The notes under the pieces: generated by a model
Told to the model about the DNA's origin: nothing
What the model saw: only the letters and a program-made list of their open reading frames with translations
The model's database searches: none
Program-made: the position numbers and the translations under genes
DNA from: Chloroflexota bacterium
Lineage (GTDB): Bacteria; Chloroflexota; Anaerolineae; Aggregatilineales; UBA2796
Length of the DNA: 6,598 nt
Direction: 5' to 3'
Assembly: GCA_003695215.1 (NCBI GenBank)
Contig: RFIM01000115.1
Span: forward strand, 1 to 6,598
In this document: positions 1 to 5,783 of the stretch, one piece after another
Numbering within the stretch: position 1 is the first letter of the stretch
Layout of the letters: each line of letters opens with the position of its first letter

Positions 1-352
1 AGTTGCCTATAGCCCTGATCGGCTGACGCTGGCCGCAGGTGAGCGCGCCGCGCCACGCAGCGCCGTGCATTTGTGGCATGTGCGCACAGGCGAGCGCCTC
101 AGCACGATCAAGGGCATTCAAGGGCAGTTGGCAAGCCTAGCCTTCAGCGCGGATGGCGGTTTGTTGGCAGTCGGTGCGGGCAACGGCAGGATAGAACTCT
201 GGGACGTAGCTAGGCAAGCGTTGATCGTCGCGCTTGGCGAGCCAAACATGCCTGCCCAGCAGCTGGTCAGCAGCTTGACTTTCAGCGCCGATGGCACGCT
301 TCTGGCAACTGCCGACGGCCCTGACCGCGTCACGCTTTGGGCTGTGCCGTGA
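1..352 (+). CDS. WD40-repeat protein, C-terminal fragment (5' end outside window)
   Basis: The reading frame is open from base 2 and ends at TGA 350-352; the true start lies upstream of the window. About 116 residues are visible. Three blade-like units can be seen, each with a Ser-Pro-Asp or Ser-Ala-Asp-Gly turn (SPDR, SADGG, SADGT) and a strand ending in a W-containing motif: VHLWHV (near base 65), IELWDV (near base 194) and VTLWAV (near base 332). This spacing and the LWxV endings are typical of WD40 beta-propeller blades. The protein stops directly after the last blade, so the propeller probably forms the C-terminus. WD40 propellers are binding scaffolds; the partner and any N-terminal catalytic domain cannot be told from this fragment. 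The gene converges on the minus-strand yvcK gene with a 9-base gap. Family call is firm, specific role unknown. Confidence 0.85.
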   Translation, partial: VAYSPDRLTLAAGERAAPRSAVHLWHVRTGERLSTIKGIQGQLASLAFSADGGLLAVGAGNGRIELWDVARQALIVALGEPNMPAQQLVSSLTFSADGTLLATADGPDRVTLWAVP

Positions 353-361
353 GCTGTGCCG

Positions 362-1675
362 CTACTTCACTTGCAGGTTCTCTTTGTAAAGCGCGTGCTC
401 GGCCAGCAAAGCCGTCATGGCGCGCTGCAACTTCTCTGAACTGTGCCGCCAGGGCCGCTGCGGATCGGTCAGGTCGGTCTCGACGATATCGTAGCGATAG
501 CGCAGTGGATGATCGAGCGGCACAGGCTGCACGTAATGCGTGTTCTGGCCAGCGTTGTGCTGCGGATAAGCGTTGTTAGCCAGGATCACATCGATCACGC
601 CTTGCCCAATGTGCCGCTCAAGCGCTAGGACGTGATCGGCCACGTTGAAGCCGTCGGTCTCGCCTTTTTGCGTGGCGATGTTGCAGACGTAGACGACCAA
701 GGCGTTGCTGGCGCGTATGGCCTGCGGAATGCCATCTACCAGCAGCGTTGGCAAGATGCTGGTGAACAAGCTGCCTGGGCCGATCACGATCAGCTCGGCG
801 TTCAAGAGAGCGCGAATGGCCTCAGGATAGGCGCGCGCGTTTTCAGGCAGCAGAAAGACGCGCTCGATAGTGCCGCCTGCTTTGGGAATCTGCGATTCGC
901 CAATGATGCGCCTCAAGCCGCGCTCGGCGGTGCGCACCTCAGCGCCAAGTTGCACATCCTGCACAGTCGATGGCAAGACGCGCCCGCGAATCGCCAAGAC
1001 GTGACTGGCCTCGATCACAGCGCGATCCATGCTGCCCGTGATATCAGCCAGCGCCGTCAGGAACAAGTTGCCGAAGCTATGCCCTTGCAAGCCGCCTGCG
1101 GTGAAACGGTATTGAAAGAGCTGCGTTAGCAGCGCTTCATCATCCGCCAAGGCGGCCAAATTCTGCCGCAGATCGCCTGGCGCCAACACGCCGAATTCCT
1201 CGCGCAGGATGCCCGTGCTGCCGCCATCATCAGCGACGGTCACAATGGCAGTGATGTTATCGGTTTGCCCTTTGAAGGCGCGCAGCACAGATGGCAAGCC
1301 TGAGCCGCCGCCAAGCGCCACCAGGCGCAAGCCATTGGCGCGCTGCACGTGATTAGCCATCAGGTCTATGAGGCTCTCGCGGCGGCCTTGCAGCAGCGGT
1401 GCGAAGATCGAGCGACTCAAGCGGCGCGCGCCGACGTAAAGCAGCGCGATGCCACAAGCGCCTAGGCTCAGGCTGAGCGCTAGCAGCGGCGCCGTGTCCA
1501 ATATGAGCAGAGCAGCGCGTGAGAGGAACCAATTCAGAATCAAGGCGAGCGCCAAGCTGAGCGCGAGAAAGCTGAGCGCCAACAGCGCCACCCAACGCTT
1601 GATGCCGATGCCAGGCGTCAGCCACTTACGCCACGCTGCCCTGAAGCCGAACTTCCGCTCAACTCGATCTGCCAT
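362..1675 (-). CDS. yvcK: YvcK/GlmR-like UDP-sugar-binding protein with N-terminal membrane anchor
   Basis: A 437-residue member of the YvcK/CofD-like family. Visible motifs: GGGSGL (122-127, Rossmann-type nucleotide loop), DDGGSTG (149-155), PGDLRQNL (166-173), GHSFGNL (198-204), GPGSLFTSI (299-307) and the CNIATQKGETDG segment (331-342). In Bacillus, YvcK (GlmR) binds UDP-GlcNAc, is needed for growth on gluconeogenic carbon sources, and links to GlmS and cell-wall precursor supply; that role is transferred by homology. Bacillus YvcK is about 317 residues. Here about 115 extra residues precede the core, with a basic start and two hydrophobic helices (about 27-49 and 62-84), so the catalytic-like core is probably tethered to the inner membrane, most likely facing the cytoplasm. 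The start is fixed: an in-frame TAA lies four codons upstream (plus-strand 1685-1687) and the next Met is residue 106, beyond both helices. No good Shine-Dalgarno is visible. The Firmicute neighbours whiA and rapZ are absent. CofD, a relative, is less likely because the CNIATQKGET signature is YvcK-like. Confidence 0.9.
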   Translation of the reverse strand: MADRVERKFGFRAAWRKWLTPGIGIKRWVALLALSFLALSLALALILNWFLSRAALLILDTAPLLALSLSLGACGIALLYVGARRLSRSIFAPLLQGRRESLIDLMANHVQRANGLRLVALGGGSGLPSVLRAFKGQTDNITAIVTVADDGGSTGILREEFGVLAPGDLRQNLAALADDEALLTQLFQYRFTAGGLQGHSFGNLFLTALADITGSMDRAVIEASHVLAIRGRVLPSTVQDVQLGAEVRTAERGLRRIIGESQIPKAGGTIERVFLLPENARAYPEAIRALLNAELIVIGPGSLFTSILPTLLVDGIPQAIRASNALVVYVCNIATQKGETDGFNVADHVLALERHIGQGVIDVILANNAYPQHNAGQNTHYVQPVPLDHPLRYRYDIVETDLTDPQRPWRHSSEKLQRAMTALLAEHALYKENLQVK

Positions 1676-1680
1676 GCCTG

Positions 1681-1753
1681 TAGCTTAGCTCACGCCTTGC
1701 AGCTGAGTCAAGACGTGCAAACTCACTATGCCTTTACGAGCGCGCCTAAGCTA
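1681..1753. repeat. Inverted 8-base repeat CTAAGCTA flanking the divergent control region
   Basis: TAGCTTAG at 1681-1688 is the exact reverse complement of CTAAGCTA at 1746-1753, with 57 bases between. Each copy sits next to or inside a candidate -10 region, one per direction. It could be a paired operator for a shared regulator or chance; eight bases is short. Confidence 0.3.
1682..1711 (-). promoter_or_regulatory. Candidate promoter for yvcK, possibly giving a leaderless mRNA
   Basis: Read on the minus strand, TTGACT (plus-strand 1706-1711, 5 of 6 to TTGACA) is followed after 18 bases by TAAGCT (plus-strand 1682-1687, only 3 of 6 to TATAAT). If used, transcription would begin about at the yvcK ATG, which fits the lack of a ribosome binding site there. 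The weak -10 makes this a tentative call. Confidence 0.3.
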
Positions 1754-1757
1754 TAAT
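1752..1757 (+). promoter_or_regulatory. -10 element (TATAAT) of the prs promoter
   Basis: A perfect TATAAT stands at 1752-1757 in the divergent gap. A transcript would start near base 1764, upstream of a Shine-Dalgarno-like AGAAAGGA and two start codons. No convincing -35 is present: the best nearby hexamer, TTTACG at 1733-1738, leaves a 13-base spacer, too short, and there is no TG extended -10. Position supports a role, but an activator may be needed. If this is the main promoter, translation cannot start at the in-frame ATG 1728, which would lie upstream of the transcript. Confidence 0.5.
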
Positions 1758-1771
1758 ACCGTGCTGTTCAC

Positions 1772-1779
1772 AGAAAGGA
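1772..1779 (+). promoter_or_regulatory. Shine-Dalgarno AGAAAGGA serving the leader ORF
   Basis: AGAAAGGA at 1772-1779 is the best ribosome binding site in this region. It is 9 bases from ATG 1789 (good spacing, but a different frame from prs), only 2 bases from an in-frame GTG at 1782 (too close), and about 50 bases from the likely prs ATG at 1830. It therefore points to translation of the short ORF at 1789 rather than direct initiation of prs. Confidence 0.5.
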
Positions 1780-1784
1780 ACGTG

Positions 1785-1809
1785 GCGCATGAGAAGCACA
1801 GATGTGCGC
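1785..1809 (+). other. Possible alternative hairpins around the leader ORF start
   Basis: GCGCA (1785-1789) can pair with TGCGC (1805-1809), burying the first base of the leader ATG in the stem edge. A competing pairing, GCACA (1796-1800) with TGTGC (1803-1807) or its 4-bp version with a 4-base loop, uses the same 3' bases. The two are mutually exclusive. Stems are only five base pairs, so this is suggestive only; no U-tract follows, so it is not a terminator. Confidence 0.2.
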
Positions 1810-1833
1810 TATCGCTGCGAGCAGGCTTTATGA
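1789..1833 (+). CDS. Putative 14-residue leader peptide translationally coupled to prs
   Basis: ATG 1789 opens a 14-codon frame (MRSTDVRYRCEQAL) that ends at TGA 1831-1833. The stop overlaps the likely prs start in ATGA (1830-1833), the classical arrangement for stop-restart coupling. It has a well-placed Shine-Dalgarno (1772-1779) and lies just downstream of a perfect TATAAT, so it is the first start codon on the predicted transcript. prs itself has only a weak site (GAGCAGG, 1819-1825). Ribosomes finishing the leader would be delivered to prs. Whether it is a sensor (attenuator-like) or just a coupling device cannot be judged; no run of codons for a single amino acid is present, which argues against classical amino-acid attenuation. 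The peptide resembles no family I know. It could be a chance ORF. Confidence 0.4.
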   Translation: MRSTDVRYRCEQAL

Positions 1834-2849
1834 CGGCTAAATCGCGCAAAGTGCCAGGCACGAAATACGTCCCGTCTGAAACGGGCTATAAGCCGGCGCC
1901 AGGTCAGTATGGCGAGATCAAGCTCTACGCAGGCTCGCACTATCCGTATCTTGGGCAAGAGATTGCCGAATATCTGAAGATTCCGCTCGGCACTTGCGAG
2001 GTGCAGCGCTTCTCCAATGAGAACATCTTCGTGAGGCTGCGCAGCTCCGTGCGCGGGCAGGATGTCTATCTGATCCAAGGCATGTCTTCGCCCGTCAACG
2101 ATAACATCATGGAGATGCTGATCACTATCGATGCGCTCAAGCGCGACTCAGCAGGCCGCATCACTGCAGTGATTCCCTACTACAGCTATGGGCGCAGCGA
2201 TAAAAAAGATCAGCCGCGCGTGCCGATCACAGCGCGCCTGATCGCCGATATGATCCAAGTGGCAGGCGCCGACCGCTACATCACTATTGACCTGCACGCG
2301 CCGCAAATTCAAGGCTTCTTCAGCATCCCAGGCGATGCCCTGACTGCCTTTCACTTGATCAGCGATTATTTCGCTGAAAAGGCGCTCAGCAACGCCTCTG
2401 TGGTCAGCACTGACCTTGGCTTTGCCAAGAAAGGCCGCAACTACGCTCAGAAGTTAGATATGCCACTGGCTGTGGTCGAGAAGCGGCGCATCGGCAATCA
2501 GGATAAGACTGAAGTGATGAGCCTGATTGGCGATGTGGAAGGCATGGATGTTATTATCATCGACGATGAATGTGATACAGCTGGCAGCATCGCCAACGCT
2601 GTGAACGTGGTTTTGGATAACGGCGCGCGCGATGTCTATGTCGCTTTCACGCACGCCATCTTGAGTGGGCCAGCCGTTGAGCGGCTTGCCAAGTTGCCGA
2701 TCAAAGAGATCGTCACGACGAACACGCTGCCCATTCCGCCCGAGAAACGCCTGCCTAATATGACTGTCTTGAGTGTCGCGCCTCTGCTGGCTGAGGTGAT
2801 CAAGCGCGCTCATGAAGGCCGCAGCGTTGGCGAACTCTTCGACGAGTAA
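1830..2849 (+). CDS. prs: Ribose-phosphate pyrophosphokinase (PRPP synthetase)
   Basis: Transfers pyrophosphate from ATP to ribose 5-phosphate, making PRPP for purine, pyrimidine, histidine, tryptophan and NAD synthesis in the cytoplasm. Numbered from ATG 1830 (339 residues), visible motifs are FSNENIFVRL (61-70), PYYSYGRSDKKD (116-127), the metal/substrate segment DLHAPQIQGFF (154-164), the catalytic flexible-loop start VVEKRRIGN (215-223), the PRPP-binding loop DDECDTAGSI (245-254; canonical is close to DDMIDTAGT, so ECD and a final S are deviations) and SGPAVERL (279-286). The frame is open back to ATG 1728, which would add 34 residues, but that start lies before the predicted transcript and its extra residues look unlike the family. 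From 1830 there is still a basic 26-residue tail before the conserved YGEIKLYAGS. Start 1830 overlaps the leader stop in ATGA. mrpAB follows after 21 bases on the same strand, so cotranscription is likely. Function is very sure; start is moderately sure. Confidence 0.93.
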   Translation: MTAKSRKVPGTKYVPSETGYKPAPGQYGEIKLYAGSHYPYLGQEIAEYLKIPLGTCEVQRFSNENIFVRLRSSVRGQDVYLIQGMSSPVNDNIMEMLITIDALKRDSAGRITAVIPYYSYGRSDKKDQPRVPITARLIADMIQVAGADRYITIDLHAPQIQGFFSIPGDALTAFHLISDYFAEKALSNASVVSTDLGFAKKGRNYAQKLDMPLAVVEKRRIGNQDKTEVMSLIGDVEGMDVIIIDDECDTAGSIANAVNVVLDNGARDVYVAFTHAILSGPAVERLAKLPIKEIVTTNTLPIPPEKRLPNMTVLSVAPLLAEVIKRAHEGRSVGELFDE

Positions 2850-2870
2850 ACCTAATCAGAAGGCTCAGCC

Positions 2871-5783
2871 ATGGATATAGCACTTGCAATTGGTCTACCG
2901 TTTGCCCTTGCTGCTACGGCCTTGCCGCTCAGCCGACGCCTAAGCGCGCCTGCGCTGGGCACTTTGCTGGCCGGCGCTATGGCGCTGTTGTTCATCTTCT
3001 TCGTCGGCTATGCGCCTACAGTCAGCGCGGGCGCCGTTCAAAGCACGCTTGAGTGGGTGCCGAGCCTGAAGCTGAACCTGACCTTTTACTTAGACGGCTT
3101 GGCGCTGCTGTTCGCCTTGATTGTGACGGGTGTCGGCGCCTTGGTGATGCTCTACGCAGGCTTTTACTTCGAAGAGCCCGCTCAGGCAGGGCGCTTCCTC
3201 ATGTTGATGATGGCCTTCAGCGGCGCGATGCTCGGCGTGGTCTTGGCGGGCAACTTGCTAGCGCTCTTCATCGCCTGGGAACTGACCTCGATCGTCTCGT
3301 TTTTGCTGATCGGCTTCAAAGGCGAGGAGCGCGGCGCTCGAATCGGCGCGATGATGGCGCTGGTGATCACAGGCGGCGGCGGCTTGGCTTTGCTGGTCGG
3401 CTTGATGCTGATTGGCGCAGTGGCGCAGAGCTACGAGATCGACGCTATACTCAGCAGCGGTCAGCTGCTGCGCGAGCACGCGGCCTTCGGGCCTATCTTG
3501 CTGCTGCTCATGCTCGGCGCCTTCACCAAGAGCGCGCAATTTCCATTCCACTTCTGGCTGCCAAACGCCATGTCCGCGCCGACGCCGGCGAGCGCCTTTT
3601 TGCATTCCGCCACAATGGTCAAGGCAGGCGTGTATCTGATGCTGCGCTTTTACCCTGTGCTGGGCGATAACGATCTGTGGATGGGCGGCTTGCTGAGCAT
3701 CGGCTTGCTGACCATGTTCATCGGCGCCTTTTGGGCGATTCGTCAGCGCGATTTGAAGGGCTGCTTGGCCTTCTCGACGGTCAGTTGGTTGGGCGCGCTG
3801 ATGGCGCTGATCGGCTTGCCGAACGGCTACGGCCTGATGGCGGCTCTGGTCGGCATTTTGGCACATGCCATGTACAAGGGCGCGCTGTTTTTGATCGTCG
3901 GGACGGTCGATCATAGCGTCGGGACGCGCAATTTGGACGAATTAGGCGGTTTGTGGGCGAAGATGCGCGGTTTCGGCATCGCCACAGGCATCGCGGCGCT
4001 CTCGATGGCGGGCGTGCCGCCGCTGTTCGGCTTCGTGGCGAAGGAAGTGCTGCTCAAGGCATTGGAGAAGGGCCCTGCCGCTGAGGTGCTGCTGGGCGTG
4101 GTGACGCTGGCTGCGGCGTTGACCGCGACTATGGCGCTGATCTTGTTCTGGGACGTCTTCATGGGCAAGTATCGCGTCCCGAGCGGAGATGGCGCGGCGC
4201 ACAGCCATCATCCGCTTGGCGATGATGCTCAAGCCGAGGCGCCGCATCATCACGAGGCGCCTTTCCCAATGCTGTTGGCGCCGTCAGTTTTGGCAGCAGG
4301 CTCGCTCGTGTTCGGCTTCCTGATCGATCCGATCGTCAAGCCGCTAGTTGAGACAGCGCTCGGCGCGCCTGTCAAGCTCCATCTGCTGCCAACTGAGCTG
4401 GATCGGGCCTTTCAGCTGAGCTTGCTGGCGCTCGGGCTCGGCGTCGTCATTTTCCTGATGCGCCGCTGGTGGTTGAACCTGCACTTGCCTGCCTTGCCAA
4501 GCGGGCCGCAGGTCTATCAGGCGGCGCTGCGCAGCGTGGACGCATTTGGCGATCTGCTGCTGAAGCTGCAGAACGGCAAGATACGCTTCTACCTGCTCTT
4601 CATGTTTGTTGCGCTGATCTTGTTCGTCCTGGCTTCAGGCATCGTCGATGCAAGCCGATTGGCGCGTTTTCAGATCAGCATCCGTAGTGCAGCTGACGTG
4701 CTGAAGGTTGTCCTGCTGAGCATTGCGCTTGTGGCGACCTTTGCCAGCATCGTCCTCAAGCAGCACTTGATCGCCGCCTTGGCGCTAGGCGTCTCAGGCT
4801 ATAGCATTGGCGGCTTGTTCTTGCTGGAGCCCGCGCCGGATGTGGCGCTAGTCCAGTTCTTGGTCGAGACGCTCTCAACTGTGCTGATCATCCTGATCCT
4901 CGCCAAGACCAGCACGAGAGAACGCGAGAAAGTCATCAATCGCACCGAGCGCAGCTTGCGCCATCCGAAGGTTTGGCGCGATATCCTGATCTCTGGCGCC
5001 ATCGGCGGCCTAGTGACCTTCTTGGCTGTTGCGGCTGTTGTCAACCGCCCTTCGCGCGAGAGCGTGGCGCAGTGGCATCTTGAGAACGCCTTGCCGCGCA
5101 CAGGCATCAACGACGTGGTCGGCGCGATCATCACTGACTTCCGCGGTTTGGATACGATGATCGAGATCGCGGTCTTCAGCATGGCATCTATGGCAGTCTA
5201 CACCTTGCTGACTCGTCGGCCGACTAGTGCGACTTCGGGGCAATCGCAGGGCAGCAATCAGCTCAAGATGAGCGAAGTGCCTGCAAACCTCACGCCGCGC
5301 ATTTCCACACCTTTGACGCGCTTTGGCGCGCTGTTGGTGTTGCCGTTCTCAGTGCTGATCGGCATTGGCCAGATTCTGTACGCTGGCTCGGCGCCAGGCG
5401 ATGGCTTCTCAGCGGGCGTGGTCATCGGCTTGGGCGTGGCGCTATGGTACGTGGTCTTCGGCTACCACGAGACCAAAGAGCGCTTGCCGTGGCTGCGCCC
5501 GCGTCGGTTCATCAGCATTGGCTTGGCGCTTACCTTCACCAACGCCATTGTGCCGCTCATCTTCGGGCGCGAGTTCGGCGCGAACACGCTGCTCAAGGAC
5601 TTGAACCTACCCGCTGACTTGAAATTTTCCTCGAGCACTGTCTTCGAGATCGGCATCTGCCTTGCTGTGCTAGGCGGCATTTGCGCCATCATGGAAGCCA
5701 CGGCCTCGCCGCGTGAGGCAGAAGCTGAAGAGAAGCGCGAAACGCAACCCATAGAGCGACCGAAGGAGATTGAGAAAGTATGA
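2871..5783 (+). CDS. mrpA: Fused MrpA-MrpB subunit of Mrp-type Na+/H+ antiporter
   Basis: A 970-residue membrane protein joining two subunits of the Mrp (Mnh/Sha/Pha) cation/proton antiporter. Residues about 1-530 are the NuoL-like proton-path module: FYLDGLALLF (72-81), AWELTS with Glu136, FTKSAQFPFHFWLP with Lys220 (218-231), HSATMVKAG with His245 and Lys251, DLKGCLAFST (294-303), HAMYKGALF (332-340) and FGFVAKE with Lys391-Glu392. Residues about 570-680 resemble MbhD (PDVALVQFLVETLS, 656-669) and about 700-780 MbhE (NDVVGAIITDFRGLDTMIE, 747-765). A Ser/Thr/Gln-rich linker (about 783-800) leads to an MnhB domain (about 811-942: APGDGFSAGVVIGLG at 841-855), then a charged Glu/Lys/Arg tail (946-970). 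MrpA-MrpB fusion is known from group 2 mrp operons. An internal ATG at 5268 (Met800) sits at the junction. A His-rich insert lies at 444-462. AGAAGG (2858-2863) is 7 bases from the ATG. The stop overlaps mrpC by four bases. Confidence 0.95.
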   Translation: MDIALAIGLPFALAATALPLSRRLSAPALGTLLAGAMALLFIFFVGYAPTVSAGAVQSTLEWVPSLKLNLTFYLDGLALLFALIVTGVGALVMLYAGFYFEEPAQAGRFLMLMMAFSGAMLGVVLAGNLLALFIAWELTSIVSFLLIGFKGEERGARIGAMMALVITGGGGLALLVGLMLIGAVAQSYEIDAILSSGQLLREHAAFGPILLLLMLGAFTKSAQFPFHFWLPNAMSAPTPASAFLHSATMVKAGVYLMLRFYPVLGDNDLWMGGLLSIGLLTMFIGAFWAIRQRDLKGCLAFSTVSWLGALMALIGLPNGYGLMAALVGILAHAMYKGALFLIVGTVDHSVGTRNLDELGGLWAKMRGFGIATGIAALSMAGVPPLFGFVAKEVLLKALEKGPAAEVLLGVVTLAAALTATMALILFWDVFMGKYRVPSGDGAAHSHHPLGDDAQAEAPHHHEAPFPMLLAPSVLAAGSLVFGFLIDPIVKPLVETALGAPVKLHLLPTELDRAFQLSLLALGLGVVIFLMRRWWLNLHLPALPSGPQVYQAALRSVDAFGDLLLKLQNGKIRFYLLFMFVALILFVLASGIVDASRLARFQISIRSAADVLKVVLLSIALVATFASIVLKQHLIAALALGVSGYSIGGLFLLEPAPDVALVQFLVETLSTVLIILILAKTSTREREKVINRTERSLRHPKVWRDILISGAIGGLVTFLAVAAVVNRPSRESVAQWHLENALPRTGINDVVGAIITDFRGLDTMIEIAVFSMASMAVYTLLTRRPTSATSGQSQGSNQLKMSEVPANLTPRISTPLTRFGALLVLPFSVLIGIGQILYAGSAPGDGFSAGVVIGLGVALWYVVFGYHETKERLPWLRPRRFISIGLALTFTNAIVPLIFGREFGANTLLKDLNLPADLKFSSSTVFEIGICLAVLGGICAIMEATASPREAEAEEKRETQPIERPKEIEKV
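4198..4261 (+). repeat. His-rich insert in MrpA with internal short direct and inverted repeats
   Basis: This stretch of mrpAB encodes residues 443-463, with His at 444, 446, 447, 459, 460 and 461 and acidic residues at 451, 452, 456 and 462. GAGGCGCC occurs twice (4236-4243 and 4254-4261, period 18 bases), giving EAP-HHH-EAP, which suggests a small in-frame duplication. GATGATGC (4221-4228) is the reverse complement of GCATCATC (4244-4251). The hydrophobic helices on both sides place the segment in a loop. Confidence 0.7.

Noticed and set aside
632..1129. 165-codon open frame on the plus strand inside yvcK
   Set aside because: Antisense to clearly conserved YvcK motifs, with no family motif of its own; a by-product of GC-rich codon use.
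362..1675. yvcK as CofD (coenzyme F420 2-phospho-L-lactate transferase)
   Set aside because: Same superfamily, but the DDGGSTG, PGDLRQNL and CNIATQKGET motifs match YvcK and no F420 gene is nearby.
1782..1784. GTG at 1782 as an alternative prs start
   Set aside because: It is in frame, but only 2 bases follow the AGAAAGGA, too close for initiation; ATG 1830 is preferred.
1728..1829. In-frame 5' extension of prs from ATG 1728
   Set aside because: It lies upstream of the start expected from the TATAAT at 1752-1757, spans that promoter, and adds 34 residues unlike the PRPP synthetase family.
3053..3670. 205-codon plus-strand frame overlapping mrpAB
   Set aside because: Arg/Leu-rich, no recognisable motif, fully inside the conserved MrpA frame.
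3258..3914. 218-codon open frame on the minus strand inside mrpAB
   Set aside because: Antisense to the conserved MrpA core; its Gln/His/Arg-rich composition is typical of shadow frames.
4221..4251. 8-base inverted repeat as a terminator
   Set aside because: It is inside the mrpAB coding region, has a 15-base loop and is not followed by a T-run.
2871..5783. mrpAB as a complex I NuoL subunit
   Set aside because: The MbhD, MbhE and MnhB regions and the following mrpC and mrpD identify an Mrp antiporter rather than complex I.
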